A stretch of 64,000 nt of DNA from Halobacillus halophilus DSM 2266 (GCF_000284515.1 NC_017668.1:1860001-1924000), one strand, 5' to 3'. Shown: positions 9,730 through 19,591, counted from the first letter of the stretch. Notes: generated from the sequence alone by a model not told the origin. Numbers and translations: made by a program.

Positions 9730-11087
9730 TTTTAGAAGTGCAAGAACTGACTACCCTCTTCCCTGAATTTAAAGGAGCGGCACAAGACAGAATTACATTA
9801 AGAGAAGTTCTAACCGACACAAGAGTGGAAGCTAAGCAGAGTTTGTTTATACCTATAGTGGGTGAGAATTTTGATGCCCATGATTTTATAAAGGACGCGA
9901 TTAAACAAGGGGCGGTCGCAGCACTCTGGCAGAAGGATAAAGATCTTCCTTACGCCGTACCGACCGATTTCCCTGTCTTTTTTGTTGAGGATACAACGAA
10001 AGGACTTCAGGAAGTGGCGGAGTATTATTTGCAGAAGGTTCGTCCTTTAGTCATTGGAATAACCGGCTCCAATGGAAAGACAACGACAAAGGATATGACG
10101 GCTTCCGTGTTAAGCCGGAAGTATAAGACGCATAAAACAGCTGGAAACTATAATAATCATATCGGACTTCCCTTAACGATCCTTGCCATGAAGGAGGATA
10201 CAGAAGTTCTCGTCCTGGAAATGGGGATGGACCGGGCGGGTGAGATCTCCGTCTTATCAAAACTTGCTCATCCTAAATATGCCATCATAACAAATATTGG
10301 TGAATCTCATATTGAAAACCTTGGCTCCCGTGAGGGCATCGCTTCTGCTAAGCTGGAAATCAAGGATGGGATGTCAGAGGATGGTGCGTTAATCATTGAT
10401 GGGGATGAACCGCTGTTACATGCCGTCAAACTGGATGAAAGATCACTATCATGCGGGTTCGATAGCACCAGCGATACCCAAGTGAAGATAATCAGCACTT
10501 CAGACGATGCCAGTGAATTCAAGGTTAATGAAAAAGAAACTTATAATCTTCCTCTCGCTGGAAAGCATAATGTGAAAAATGCGTCTTACGTCATTACTCT
10601 TGCAAAAAAAGCAGGACTGTCCAATGATCAAATTCAAGAAGGCTTTGACCATCTTCAGATGTCGAGCATGCGTTATGAAAAACATATCGGAATAAATGAA
10701 TCTTTAATTATAAATGACGCCTACAATGCCTCGCCGACCTCAATGAAGGCTCTGATAGAAGTGATGGCTCAACTAACTACGAAGTCTCGCAAGGTTCTGA
10801 TTCTCGGGGATATGTTTGAACTTGGGTCACAGTCCCGCGTTTTACACCGCAGTGTAGCTGAAGCCGTTACCGATAAAATTCATGCCGTTTATACCATTGG
10901 CGAGCATTCCGAAGAAATATCCAGGGCGGTCGCTGAACGGCAGCCACAAATAGCAACAAAGCATTTTACAGATAAAGAAACTTTAAGTCATCATGTACGT
11001 GCAGCATTAACGGCCGATACCGTAGTTCTTATTAAAGCTTCGAGAGGAATGAAGCTGGAGGAATTACTGAACGATCTCGTAAAATGA
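9726..11087 (+). CDS. murF: UDP-MurNAc-tripeptide:D-Ala-D-Ala ligase MurF
   Basis: A 453-residue Mur ligase that attaches D-alanyl-D-alanine to the UDP-MurNAc tripeptide, completing the cytoplasmic pentapeptide precursor. The P-loop [14 protein letters not shown] lies near residues 108-121, followed by GNYNNHIGLPLT and the central NDAYNASPTSM motif (about 328-338), all typical of MurF. The ATG overlaps the murE stop and AAGGAGCG lies just upstream inside murE, indicating translational coupling. Confidence 0.95.
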   Translation: MILEVQELTTLFPEFKGAAQDRITLREVLTDTRVEAKQSLFIPIVGENFDAHDFIKDAIKQGAVAALWQKDKDLPYAVPTDFPVFFVEDTTKGLQEVAEYYLQKVRPLVIGITGSNGKTTTKDMTASVLSRKYKTHKTAGNYNNHIGLPLTILAMKEDTEVLVLEMGMDRAGEISVLSKLAHPKYAIITNIGESHIENLGSREGIASAKLEIKDGMSEDGALIIDGDEPLLHAVKLDERSLSCGFDSTSDTQVKIISTSDDASEFKVNEKETYNLPLAGKHNVKNASYVITLAKKAGLSNDQIQEGFDHLQMSSMRYEKHIGINESLIINDAYNASPTSMKALIEVMAQLTTKSRKVLILGDMFELGSQSRVLHRSVAEAVTDKIHAVYTIGEHSEEISRAVAERQPQIATKHFTDKETLSHHVRAALTADTVVLIKASRGMKLEELLNDLVK

Positions 11088-11132
11088 TTCATAGGAGATG
11101 ATGGACAACGAAGTAACAGGAGGTACTAGAAA

Positions 11133-12119
11133 ATGAACGACTACATATTACTAATCACTATGGCATTATCATTCGCTCTTACAGTTGTGATATCACCGAT
11201 CATCATTCCTTATTTGAGACGTTTGAAGTTCGGTCAGGCTATTAGAGAAGAAGGGCCCGAATCTCACCAGAAAAAATCAGGAACCCCTACGATGGGCGGG
11301 GTAATGATTATCATTGCGGTACTTGTCACTACGCTCTGTGCATCATACTGGTTTACACCGGGTTCTTCCAATGTACACCTATTTCTCGTTTTATTCGTAC
11401 TGCTCGGGTATGGGCTGCTCGGGTTTTTAGATGATTATATAAAAGTAGCCTTAAAGCGAAATCTCGGTTTAACTTCAAAACAGAAAATGGCTGGCCAAAT
11501 TATTATCGCACTTGTTGTTTACATTATTTTAGAACGAACAGGTTTTCCTACTTTTATTACGGTACCTGGCACGTCTTTTGAATTGGAACTGGGCTGGGGA
11601 TATGGCCTGCTCATATTATTCATGCTTGTAGGGGGATCCAACGCGGTTAACTTAACAGACGGTTTGGATGGACTGCTTGCTGGAACAGCAGCTATTGCTT
11701 TCGGAGCCTTTGCTATCCTCGCGTGGACGGATCAGTCTAATGTGGAAGTAACTATTTTTACACTTGCTGTTGTAGGAGCATTACTAGGTTTTCTTGTATT
11801 TAATGCCCACCCCGCCAAGGTGTTTATGGGGGACACCGGATCGCTCGCTCTTGGTGGAGCAATTGCAATCGCAGCTATTTTAACAAAACTGGAACTTATC
11901 CTTGTAATTATTGGCGGGGTGTTCGTACTCGAAACACTCTCCGTTATTATCCAGGTTATTTCATTTAAAACAACAGGCAAGAGAGTCTTTAAGATGAGCC
12001 CGCTGCACCACCATTATGAACTGAAAGGCTGGTCCGAGTGGCGCGTCGTCACAACGTTTTGGACAGTAGGTCTTGTGTTCGCCGTGCTTGGGATTTATAT
12101 TGAGGTGATGTTTGGATGA
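11133..12119 (+). CDS. mraY: Phospho-MurNAc-pentapeptide transferase MraY
   Basis: A 328-residue polytopic membrane enzyme (about ten hydrophobic segments) that transfers phospho-MurNAc-pentapeptide to undecaprenyl phosphate, making lipid I. Visible signatures are the Mg-binding GFLDDYIK (about residues 96-103), NLTDGLDGL (about 174-182) and the [15 protein letters not shown] segment near the C-terminus. A strong AGGAGGT ribosome site precedes ATG 11133. Its stop overlaps murD (ATGA). With murG missing downstream, lipid II formation must rely on a gene elsewhere. Confidence 0.96.
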   Translation: MNDYILLITMALSFALTVVISPIIIPYLRRLKFGQAIREEGPESHQKKSGTPTMGGVMIIIAVLVTTLCASYWFTPGSSNVHLFLVLFVLLGYGLLGFLDDYIKVALKRNLGLTSKQKMAGQIIIALVVYIILERTGFPTFITVPGTSFELELGWGYGLLILFMLVGGSNAVNLTDGLDGLLAGTAAIAFGAFAILAWTDQSNVEVTIFTLAVVGALLGFLVFNAHPAKVFMGDTGSLALGGAIAIAAILTKLELILVIIGGVFVLETLSVIIQVISFKTTGKRVFKMSPLHHHYELKGWSEWRVVTTFWTVGLVFAVLGIYIEVMFG

Positions 12120-13462
12120 AGACGTTAAAGAATTTTCCTTATAAACATGTGTTAGTCGTAGGTTTAGCTAAAAGCGGCACGGCGGCCGCCCATCTTCTGC
12201 TTGATTCAGAGATCAACGTTAGAATCAACGACCTGAAGGCTGATAAAGAGAGTGAAGAAGTTCAGAAGTTAATCGAAAAAGGGGCAGAAGTCATTACAGG
12301 GGGCCATCCGCTTGAAGCGCTTGAAGGAATAGAACTGATCGTTAAAAACCCAGGCATCCCATATGAGAACCCCTTAATTGCTGAAGCTGTAAAACGGGAA
12401 GTCCCAGTCGTTACGGAGGTAGAGCTTGCGGGAAGACTTCATGACGGTCCGCTGATTGCGATTACGGGTTCCAATGGAAAAACCACGACCACAACATTAA
12501 TCCACGAGATCATTAAGGCTGATGATCAGCCTGTTTCCGTAGCAGGGAACATTGGAAAAGTCGCTTGTGAAGTAGCTCGTTCGACCAGCGATGAAGAGGC
12601 CATGGTTGTTGAAATGTCCTCCTTTCAGTTGTTGGGTACAGAAACGTTCAAACCGGACGTTGCGGTGTTATTAAACCTCTACGAAGCTCATTTAGATTAT
12701 CATGGCACGCTTGAGGCTTATCATAATGCAAAAGCAAAAATTATAGAAAACCAGACCTCAGAAGATACTTTTGTCTACAATGCCGATGATGAGAAGATCA
12801 TGAGCTACCTTCCGGGTACCAAGTCGAAACAGGTCCCTTTTACTCTTAATCAGCAGGGTAGTGGGGCATGGACAGATAAAGAATGGATCTATTTTAATGA
12901 GGAAGCTATTATGAAGAAATCGGAAATCGTACTGGTAGGGGAGCAGAATCTGCAAAATATCCTGGCCGCTCTAGCTGTGGTGAAAACAATCGGGATTTCC
13001 AATGAAGCCATTCACCAGGTGCTGACGACCTTTGCCGGCGTGAAGCACCGATTGGAATACGTGCAGGAGAAAAACGGCAGGTTCTTTTACAATGACTCCA
13101 AAGCGACCAATATATTAGCCACTTCCTATGCATTGCGATCGTTCCAGCAGCCGATTATTCTGCTCGCAGGGGGGCTGGACCGGGGTAACAGCTTTGAAGG
13201 GCTTGCCCCGTATCTCTCAAACGTCAAAGCAATGATCGTATTTGGTGAAACGGCTGATCTTCTAAAAGAGACCGGTACGTCTGTCGGTATCAAAGATATC
13301 ATTAACGTAGAAACTATGGATAAGGCTGTAACAGAAGCTTATCGTCTATCCAATCAAAATGACGTCGTATTATTATCTCCGGCCTGTGCGAGCTGGGATC
13401 AATATCGTACATTCGAAGAAAGAGGCAACATGTTTACAGAAGCTGTGCATAAGCTGAAGTAA
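12116..13462 (+). CDS. murD: UDP-MurNAc-L-alanine:D-glutamate ligase MurD
   Basis: A 448-residue Mur ligase adding D-Glu to UDP-MurNAc-L-Ala. The N-terminal Rossmann-like part starts at [14 protein letters not shown], the P-loop [14 protein letters not shown] is near residues 116-129, and NDSKATN (about 324-330) and [10 protein letters not shown] near the end are MurD signatures. It overlaps mraY by 4 nt. The 61 nt after it contain competing hairpins leading into spoVE. Confidence 0.96.
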   Translation: MKTLKNFPYKHVLVVGLAKSGTAAAHLLLDSEINVRINDLKADKESEEVQKLIEKGAEVITGGHPLEALEGIELIVKNPGIPYENPLIAEAVKREVPVVTEVELAGRLHDGPLIAITGSNGKTTTTTLIHEIIKADDQPVSVAGNIGKVACEVARSTSDEEAMVVEMSSFQLLGTETFKPDVAVLLNLYEAHLDYHGTLEAYHNAKAKIIENQTSEDTFVYNADDEKIMSYLPGTKSKQVPFTLNQQGSGAWTDKEWIYFNEEAIMKKSEIVLVGEQNLQNILAALAVVKTIGISNEAIHQVLTTFAGVKHRLEYVQEKNGRFFYNDSKATNILATSYALRSFQQPIILLAGGLDRGNSFEGLAPYLSNVKAMIVFGETADLLKETGTSVGIKDIINVETMDKAVTEAYRLSNQNDVVLLSPACASWDQYRTFEERGNMFTEAVHKLK

Positions 13463-13523
13463 GGGCTTTATGCGACAAGCTTGAGCCCTGTTTTCCATTC
13501 AGATGGGAGGTAGGGCTTTTTTT
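13462..13523 (+). promoter_or_regulatory. Three-arm attenuator-like leader between murD and spoVE
   Basis: Arm A AGGGCT (13462-13467, starting on the last base of the murD stop) can pair with arm B AGCCCT (13484-13489). Arm B can alternatively pair with arm C AGGGCT (13512-13517), extending inward to about 13 pairs with several G-U pairs. The B-C helix is followed at once by seven T residues and contains the GGGAGG spoVE ribosome site. It could therefore act as a terminator and as a translational block, with A-B as the competing form. Function is inferred. Confidence 0.5.
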
Positions 13524-14624
13524 ATGGAGGAAAAACGAAGAAAGCCGGATTTATGGTTAGTTGCCGCTATACTAGGGATATTGATCATGGGGATTATCAT
13601 GGTTTACAGTTCATCAAGCATCTGGTCCGAGTATAAGTTTGATGACCCCTGGTTCTTTGCGAAGCGTCAAATACTTTTTGCCACAGTAGGACTGGTTGCC
13701 ATGGTGACGTTATCAAGAATTCCCTACTACGTATGGCACGGGCACTCTAAGTGGATTTTGATCATGTGTCTTGTATTTCTAATTGCTGTGTTAATTCCAG
13801 GTGTGGGTATGGTACGTGGGGGAGCTAGGAGCTGGATTGGCGTAGGGATGTTCAGTATTCAGCCTTCCGAGTTTATGAAGCTTGGTTTGATTTTATTTCT
13901 GGCACGTTTCTTGTCTGAGCGTCAAAAGAAAATGAACTCATTTCAGCAGGGATTTCTTCCTGGACTAGCTTTAATCCTTGTTCCATTTGCTTTAATTATG
14001 CTTCAGCCTGATTTAGGGACAGGCGTGGTTATGGTTGGGACATGTATGGTGATGATGTTTACTGCTGGAGCCAGAATCAGCCATTTTATGTGGATGGCAG
14101 GGGCGGGTATGGCTGGAATGATCGCTTTAATTGCTTCAGCTCCCTACCGGATTAAACGTATTACTGCTTTTCTTCATCCATGGGAAGACCCTCTTGGAAG
14201 CGGCTTTCAAATCATCCAGTCTCTCTATGCCATTGGTCCAGGAGGATTGCTTGGTCTTGGGTTAGGAAACAGCATGCAGAAATTCTTCTACTTACCTGAG
14301 CCTCAGACAGACTTTATTTTTGCGGTACTTGCAGAAGAACTCGGGTTCCTGGGGGGAGCTTTTATCCTGATTTTATTTTTCATTCTCCTATGGAGAGGAA
14401 TCAGGACCAGTCTCTATGCTCCTGACCTTTTTGGTTCACTTCTTGCTCTGGGTATTGTGGGCATGGTGTCCATTCAGGTGATGATTAATGTTAGTGTAGT
14501 AACGGGGCTGATTCCCGTAACCGGGATTACGCTTCCTTTAGTGAGTTATGGCGGATCATCTCTCACTCTTACTCTTGCCTCGCTAGGATTATTGCTTAGC
14601 GTCAGCAGATTTTCAAGTCATTAA
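13524..14624 (+). CDS. spoVE: SpoVE, SEDS-family peptidoglycan polymerase/flippase-like protein
   Basis: A 366-residue, ten-helix SEDS protein, paralogue of FtsW/RodA, that works with the class B PBP SpoVD in cortex synthesis at the forespore. Signatures include FSIQPSEFMKL (about 111-121), LQPDLGTGVVM (about 153-163), PEPQTDFIFAVLAEELG (about 256-272) and LPLVSYGGSSL near the C-terminus. Start ATG 13524 was chosen because GGGAGG (13505-13510) precedes it; an in-frame ATG at 13503 lies before that site. Adjacency to murD and the cortex gene spoVD in the same cluster supports SpoVE over FtsW. Confidence 0.9.
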   Translation: MEEKRRKPDLWLVAAILGILIMGIIMVYSSSSIWSEYKFDDPWFFAKRQILFATVGLVAMVTLSRIPYYVWHGHSKWILIMCLVFLIAVLIPGVGMVRGGARSWIGVGMFSIQPSEFMKLGLILFLARFLSERQKKMNSFQQGFLPGLALILVPFALIMLQPDLGTGVVMVGTCMVMMFTAGARISHFMWMAGAGMAGMIALIASAPYRIKRITAFLHPWEDPLGSGFQIIQSLYAIGPGGLLGLGLGNSMQKFFYLPEPQTDFIFAVLAEELGFLGGAFILILFFILLWRGIRTSLYAPDLFGSLLALGIVGMVSIQVMINVSVVTGLIPVTGITLPLVSYGGSSLTLTLASLGLLLSVSRFSSH

Positions 14625-14657
14625 AAGACGATACAGATTTATCTGCATCGTCTTTTT
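14623..14657 (+). terminator. Terminator after spoVE
   Basis: AAAGACGATACAGAT pairs with ATCTGCATCGTCTTT around a 2-nt loop, one mismatch, followed by T residues. It ends the dcw transcript where B. subtilis continues into murG and murB. Confidence 0.85.
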
Positions 14658-14719
14658 GTTATTTCCCTGACTTTATTAAACGTAGTTATAGATTATTTGA
14701 GAGGTTTATTGAACGATTA

Positions 14720-14845
14720 GGCCCTGCACGACGCAGGGTCGTTCGACGTTCCCACAGGACGTGGCGGTTTTAGTCGAACATGCTTTTATGGACCTATTTA
14801 TCTCGAAACTGAGTCTATATAGTATCGGGAGCTTATCTGTAAAAT
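14720..14845 (+). repeat. Dispersed mosaic repeat, copy R1 (left end degraded)
   Basis: The 517-bp gap between spoVE and divIB contains one truncated copy of the repeat family. It starts in the double-hairpin cassette (CCCTGC-n5-GCAGGG, then a stem ending GTCGAAC with a CCAC-n5-GTGG core, about 14721-14780), ends in the inverted-repeat end TCTCGAAACTGAGTCTA (14801-14817) and has the shared tail GGGAGCTTATCTGTAAAAT (14827-14845). The remainder of the gap holds the spoVE terminator, an AT-rich stretch with nothing recognised, and the divIB promoter. Confidence 0.75.
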
Positions 14846-15018
14846 CTACACTCAAATCTAACAGGTCTATTTCTATAATTTTATTGTGAAACTCGTGGAA
14901 AACGGATGACGAGAAGCTGTAATTCTGACATACTAGTCAATGAAAGCGGATAAATGAGAAAATAGGAGAAAATATTATTAAACTAGTTTAACTCACGTAA
15001 TCCGTTAGCGAAAATTTG

Positions 15019-15027
15019 TGATATAAT
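15019..15027 (+). promoter_or_regulatory. Extended -10 promoter for divIB
   Basis: TGATATAAT (TGn plus TATAAT) 114 nt upstream of the divIB start, in AT-rich DNA; the -35 region is weak. A separate promoter is expected because a terminator and a repeat lie between spoVE and divIB. Confidence 0.5.
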
Positions 15028-15141
15028 GGGAGTCATTAGATGAAGAAACCCCTTCATTGAATTAAGTAATGGTAAATCATTCTTTCATACAGCTTAATGC
15101 AGCATCGAAAGGGTGTCTAGCAGTAAGGAGAAATGCCCGTT

Positions 15142-16200
15142 ATGGAAGAGAGAAAAGTCGTTTCCATAGAAGATCGCATACCTAAGTTGAAGCAGACAAG
15201 AAGGAAAAAAGCAAACAGAAGACTGATTCTTTATTTGATGATTCTCTTTATACTTATTGCGGTTGTGATTTATTTACAGTCACCGCTGAGTAATGTAGGT
15301 AATATAGAAGTCCAGGGGGAAAGGCATGTAACTGCTGATGAAATAAAAGAACTGGCTAATATAACCACAGAGACTAATTATTGGAAAGTAGATACTGATT
15401 CTATAACAAATAATGTTGAATCTCATAAAGAAATTAAGAGTGTGAATGTGAATCGAGATTTTCCGAATACTGTTCAGATTCAAGTAGAAGAAGCAGAACG
15501 GATCGGATACGTGCAAACGAACGGTGAATTCTCTGCCATTCTTGAAAATGGAACTAAACTAGAAGCCGCTTCTTCACTTCCTGGAGGAGATGCGCCGATT
15601 CTGGCCGGCTTTTCAAAACAGACTTATCTTGAAGAAATGTCCAAAGAGTTAAAGGAATTACCTCAGAGTGTAACAAATTTAATTTCCGAAATTCATTGGG
15701 AGCCTAAAGAAGACAACCCTTATCAAATTAGGCTGTATATGAACGATGGTTTTCAGGTACTTGCTTCTATCCGTAATTTCTCTAATAAAATGACCATCTA
15801 TCCATCCATTGTGGCTCAATTGGAAGAAGGCGCTGAAGGGATTATTCATATCGATGTAGGTGCTTATTTTGAAGAATATGCCGGCGCGGGGGAAGAAGGA
15901 AATACGGAAGGTGAAGTCCAAGCCGAGAGCCCGGATCAGGTCGATGAACCAATCTCTGAATTTGACGCAAATAATGACCCGGAAGGTAATCCGGAAGCAG
16001 CACCAGAATCTGAAACAAATATCATTCCTCAGGCAAATTCGGAGTTAACCCCTCAACCTGAAACAAATGAGGATTCCGAGCCTGATAGGGAACACACTCC
16101 AGCCTCTGAACAGGAGGGCACTGAGCAAAGCGGAAGTGTAGAAGATAGTGATGGATCTGATTCTACAGACGATTCCAGCTCGGAAGAATCCGGACAGTAA
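15142..16200 (+). CDS. divIB: Cell division protein DivIB (FtsQ) with long acidic tail
   Basis: A 352-residue bitopic protein: basic cytoplasmic N-terminus, one membrane segment (about residues 27-46), POTRA domain starting VGNIEVQGERHVTADEI, then the beta domain ending near YFEEY (about 245). DivIB stabilises FtsL/DivIC at the septum. B. subtilis DivIB is 263 residues; here about 107 extra residues follow, rich in Glu, Asp, Ser, Pro and Asn with one Arg and no Lys. TAAGGAG at 15124-15130 is 11 nt from ATG 15142 but only 2 nt from ATG 15133, so 15142 is preferred by spacing and by similarity (MEERKVVSIEDRIPK). Confidence 0.92.
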   Translation: MEERKVVSIEDRIPKLKQTRRKKANRRLILYLMILFILIAVVIYLQSPLSNVGNIEVQGERHVTADEIKELANITTETNYWKVDTDSITNNVESHKEIKSVNVNRDFPNTVQIQVEEAERIGYVQTNGEFSAILENGTKLEAASSLPGGDAPILAGFSKQTYLEEMSKELKELPQSVTNLISEIHWEPKEDNPYQIRLYMNDGFQVLASIRNFSNKMTIYPSIVAQLEEGAEGIIHIDVGAYFEEYAGAGEEGNTEGEVQAESPDQVDEPISEFDANNDPEGNPEAAPESETNIIPQANSELTPQPETNEDSEPDREHTPASEQEGTEQSGSVEDSDGSDSTDDSSSEESGQ

Positions 16201-16503
16201 CCTTAGACAATTGATAAGGATATTGGAAAAGTTAAAAACGTTTCGACGGCAGCAGAGTCAATTCATGTAAATTCAGCGAATGTTCCTTGACTTAAATTTG
16301 AAAAAATGCGATGAATGAAAAGGATATTCTTTAGACTTTGTGGAAATCAACTAAAAGAATAGCTTTAAAAATGATCTAAAGAAAAGCCGGAGACTCAAAA
16401 TGTATCATTTGATTTACGAAATGGTTGCAAAGATTGTTTTTTTATCGTAAATTCGATATGCTTTGAACTACTCAAATGGCTTGTAATAGGAGGTGCGCCA
16501 CTG
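16201..16503 (+). promoter_or_regulatory. ftsAZ leader with candidate SigH promoter
   Basis: This 303-bp gene-free stretch takes the place of ylxW-ylxX-sbp of B. subtilis. It contains AAAGGATAT (16319-16327), a full match to the SigH -35 consensus RNAGGAWWW, and 12 nt later GTGGAAATC (16340-16348), a 7 of 9 match to the -10. The B. subtilis ftsAZ operon also has a SigH promoter raising FtsZ at sporulation onset. A TTGACT at 16287 has no good -10. No other feature is seen apart from the ftsA ribosome site (AGGAGGT, about 16488). Confidence 0.35.
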
Positions 16504-17793
16504 GTGAAACAAGAAGAAATATTAGTTAGCTTAGATATAGGAACGAGTCGTATAAAGGTAATTATTGGAGAGATCTCAAATGATACCCTCAATATTATTG
16601 GCGTAGGCTCAGCGAAATCAAACGGTATGAAAAAAGGGGCAATTGTTGATATAGATCAGACGGTCCATTCTATACGTTCAGCAGTAGAACAGGCAGAACG
16701 TATGGTAGATATGAAAATTGACCGTGTAGTGGTAGGTATTAACGGTAATCATATTCAGCTGCAGTCCTGCCATGGAGTGGTTGCTGTCTCAAGTGAAAGC
16801 AGAGAGATTGGTAATGAAGACATTACAAGGGTGATTGACGCAGCCCAGGTGCTATCTATACCTCCAGAAAGAGAAATTATTGATGTCATACCCCGCCAGT
16901 TTATCGTGGATGGACAGGATGAAATCACGGATCCTCGCGGAATGATTGGCGTTCGATTGGAAATGGAAGGTACGATTATTACGTGTGCTAAAACCGTTTT
17001 ACATAACACTTTGAAGTGTGTTGAGCGTGCGGGGCTTGAGGTACTGGATGTTTGTCTTCAGCCTCTTGCTTCAGGGACAGTATCCTTGTCCAGCGACGAA
17101 ACCAATCTTGGTGTTGCGCTACTGGATGTGGGCGGTGGATCTACCACAATTTCTGTTTTTGAAGATGGTCACCTTAAAGGAACCAGCTTAATTCCATTCG
17201 GTGGAGATAACATTACAAAAGACTTGTCGATCGGATTAAGAACATCGACAGAAGAAGCAGAGAAAGTGAAAGTCGAGCATGGGCATGCATTTTTTGATGA
17301 TGCCAATGAACAGGAAACATTTTCTGTCACAATCATTGGAAGTAATCGCGAACAGGCATTCAATCAATTGCAATTATCTGATATGATTGAAGCTAGACTA
17401 GAAGAAATATTTGTCTTAGCAGCTGAAGAGCTACAGCGAATGGGAGTAAGAGAATTGCCGGGAGGTTTTGTACTGACTGGCGGAACGATGAACATGCCTG
17501 GCATACTGGAACTTGCCCAGGACGTATTCCATTCGAATGTTCGATTGGCCATCCCGGATTATATCGGTGTAAGAGAACCACAGTTCACAAGTGGAGTGGG
17601 TATCTTGCAATTCGCCTATCGTAATGCGAAAATACAAGGAAAAGAGATTTTCCCATCTGTAACTGAAGAATTTGCACAACCAGCGCCTAAAAAACAGAAA
17701 CGTGCTGCGAAACAGCAAAACGAAGAAAATGAAAAGCCCGAGAAGAAGAAAGAATCAGGCTTGTCCAACTTATTAAAGTATTTCTTTGATTAA
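16504..17793 (+). CDS. ftsA: Cell division protein FtsA
   Basis: A 429-residue actin-like protein that tethers FtsZ filaments to the membrane. The N-terminal LVSLDIGTSRIKVIIGE is the phosphate-1 motif, LDVGGGSTTISVF (about residues 202-214) is phosphate-2, and GGFVLTGGTMNMPG (about 320-333) is the adenosine motif. The Lys/Glu-rich C-terminal linker ends in an amphipathic, hydrophobic tip (LSNLLKYFFD) expected to be the membrane-targeting helix. GTG start at 16504 follows a strong AGGAGGT site. It is followed 75 nt later by ftsZ. Confidence 0.96.
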   Translation: MKQEEILVSLDIGTSRIKVIIGEISNDTLNIIGVGSAKSNGMKKGAIVDIDQTVHSIRSAVEQAERMVDMKIDRVVVGINGNHIQLQSCHGVVAVSSESREIGNEDITRVIDAAQVLSIPPEREIIDVIPRQFIVDGQDEITDPRGMIGVRLEMEGTIITCAKTVLHNTLKCVERAGLEVLDVCLQPLASGTVSLSSDETNLGVALLDVGGGSTTISVFEDGHLKGTSLIPFGGDNITKDLSIGLRTSTEEAEKVKVEHGHAFFDDANEQETFSVTIIGSNREQAFNQLQLSDMIEARLEEIFVLAAEELQRMGVRELPGGFVLTGGTMNMPGILELAQDVFHSNVRLAIPDYIGVREPQFTSGVGILQFAYRNAKIQGKEIFPSVTEEFAQPAPKKQKRAAKQQNEENEKPEKKKESGLSNLLKYFFD

Positions 17794-17868
17794 TGACAGG
17801 TCAAGGTCGGTCAGCGGACGGACACAAACAATAAATCTTGTAATCTCGTGTATTAGGAGGAACGGAAG

Positions 17869-19023
17869 ATGTTAGATTTTGATACAAGCATGGACCAACT
17901 GGCAACCATTAAAGTTATCGGAGTAGGCGGCGGTGGCAGTAATGCCGTCAACCGTATGATTGAGCATGGAGTGCAAGGCGTAGAATTCATCGCCGTAAAC
18001 ACAGATGCTCAGGCACTGAATTTATCTAAAGCAGAAGTTAAAATGCAAATTGGCGGTAAACTGACTCGAGGTCTTGGTGCGGGTGCAAACCCGGAAGTAG
18101 GCCGCAAAGCTGCTGAAGAAAGTAAGGAACAGTTAGAAGAAGCTCTTCAAGGAGCAGATATGGTTTTCGTTACAGCCGGAATGGGCGGCGGAACAGGAAC
18201 AGGTGCTGCACCGGTCATTGCACAAGTTGCTAAAGAACTTGGTGCGCTTACCGTAGGTGTTGTAACACGTCCGTTTACATTTGAAGGACGTAAACGCTCT
18301 ACACAAGCTGCAGGCGGAATCGAAGGGTTGAAAGGAAGCGTAGATACGCTGATCGTCATTCCAAATGACCGTCTTCTTGAAATTGTTGATAAAAATACAC
18401 CGATGCTCGAAGCATTCCGCGAAGCAGACAATGTTCTTCGTCAAGGTGTACAAGGTATATCAGACTTAATTGCTGTTCCAGGACTGATCAACGTTGACTT
18501 CGCAGACGTTAAGACCATCATGGTAGACAAAGGATCAGCCTTGATGGGCATTGGAATAGCTACGGGTGAAAGCAGAGCCGCAGAAGCTGCTAAGAAAGCC
18601 ATATCTTCACCATTGCTTGAAACATCCATTGATGGGGCACATGGCGTACTAATGAATATTAGTGGCGGAACCAACTTGAGCCTGTATGAAGTTCAGGAAG
18701 CAGCTGATATCGTTACATCAGCAGCGGATCAGGAAGTTAATGTTATCTTTGGTTCAGTTATCAATGAAAACCTCAAAGATGAAATTGTAGTTACGGTTAT
18801 TGCCACTGGTTTTGATGAGACACAAATTGCTCAAGGGCAAAAGAAACGTCCATCTACAAGCCAGCCAAGTCCGAGCCAGCAAAAACCTAGTCAGCCTGAG
18901 CGCAGCGTACGTGAGGAACAGCCTCGTCGTGAAAGCCCTCAGCCGCAAAATCAAAAGCCAAACCAGGAAGAAGACACCCTGGATATCCCGACATTCCTAA
19001 GAAACCGGAATCGTCGCCGTTAA
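17869..19023 (+). CDS. ftsZ: Cell division GTPase FtsZ
   Basis: A 384-residue tubulin homologue that forms the Z ring. [13 protein letters not shown] (about residues 18-30) and the tubulin signature [13 protein letters not shown] (about 104-116) bind GTP; the T7-loop segment ADVKTIM contributes the catalytic acid. A Gln/Pro/Ser-rich linker (about residues 315-368) precedes the conserved C-terminal peptide [13 protein letters not shown], which contacts FtsA, SepF and other partners. A strong terminator follows, closing the ftsAZ transcript. Confidence 0.98.
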   Translation: MLDFDTSMDQLATIKVIGVGGGGSNAVNRMIEHGVQGVEFIAVNTDAQALNLSKAEVKMQIGGKLTRGLGAGANPEVGRKAAEESKEQLEEALQGADMVFVTAGMGGGTGTGAAPVIAQVAKELGALTVGVVTRPFTFEGRKRSTQAAGGIEGLKGSVDTLIVIPNDRLLEIVDKNTPMLEAFREADNVLRQGVQGISDLIAVPGLINVDFADVKTIMVDKGSALMGIGIATGESRAAEAAKKAISSPLLETSIDGAHGVLMNISGGTNLSLYEVQEAADIVTSAADQEVNVIFGSVINENLKDEIVVTVIATGFDETQIAQGQKKRPSTSQPSPSQQKPSQPERSVREEQPRRESPQPQNQKPNQEEDTLDIPTFLRNRNRRR

Positions 19024-19032
19024 AATGAACCT

Positions 19033-19073
19033 AAAGCCCGCTGCACCTCACAAGGTGCAGCGGGCTTTTTTCG
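19033..19073 (+). terminator. Terminator after ftsZ
   Basis: A 16-bp GC-rich stem (AAAGCCCGCTGCACCT with its complement) around a short CACA loop, followed by six T residues. Confidence 0.92.
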
Positions 19074-19120
19074 TGGGATATGTATAACTTTATTGCTGAT
19101 TTTATATGCTTGTTATTCAA

Positions 19121-19309
19121 TTAAAGGGCCGGATTGTTGAAGACTCAGTTTCGAGATATTGTCTGGAGAAAGGGGCTCCAGGGAACGGCTCGCTTACCGC
19201 GACCCTGCGTCGTGCAGGGCCGGAAAGCGAAATCGTCCCCCGAAGTACCTTCCGCTCAACATATATCTCGAAATCAAGTCTTCCAGAAAAGGGAGCTTAT
19301 CTGTAAAAT
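19121..19309 (+). repeat. Dispersed mosaic repeat, copy R2 (both ends present)
   Basis: In the 568-bp ftsZ-spoIIGA gap. The left end AGACTCAGTTTCGAGATAT (19141-19159) and right end ATATCTCGAAATCAAGTCT (19263-19281) form an inverted repeat matching at all but three central positions. The element carries the CCCTGC-n5-GCAGGG hairpin, inverted relative to R4, and ends in the tail GGGAGCTTATCTGTAAAAT (19291-19309). No open frame with coding character was seen. The rest of the gap (19310-19540) is AT-rich with nothing assigned before the spoIIGA promoter. Confidence 0.8.
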
Positions 19310-19541
19310 CAATTCAAGGTTTAATCAATCAAAAAATAACCCTTCGCGATAACTATTTGATTTCATTCTGATTGATCAATTATTGATACTTTTGACAAGA
19401 CTCCTGAAAAACGATATTTGATCATGCAGAAGAGAAGGATTGGTGGGTAAGATATGATAAGAGTAACGAAGGTTAACTAAAATATGCTGAGATTATAGGC
19501 CGTTACATGATGTTACAAAACTTGCTAGCTTGCTATTCATA

Positions 19542-19576
19542 TTGTGACAGACTTTTTAGGCGGACAGGCTTATAAT
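19542..19576 (+). promoter_or_regulatory. Long-spacer spoIIG-type promoter
   Basis: TATAAT at 19571-19576 is preceded by TTGTGACA (19542-19549); any -35 reading of it gives a spacer of 21-23 bp instead of 17. The B. subtilis spoIIG promoter is known for a 22-bp spacer overcome by Spo0A~P. A matching Spo0A box cannot be named with confidence here. The predicted start point is only about 9 nt before the first spoIIGA ATG. Confidence 0.5.
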
Positions 19577-19591
19577 TTCTTATAACAATAG

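Noticed and set aside
19106-19371. Three short overlapping frames after ftsZ
   Set aside because: They fall inside repeat copy R2, all three phases are open because of its composition, and the encoded peptides have no protein-like pattern.
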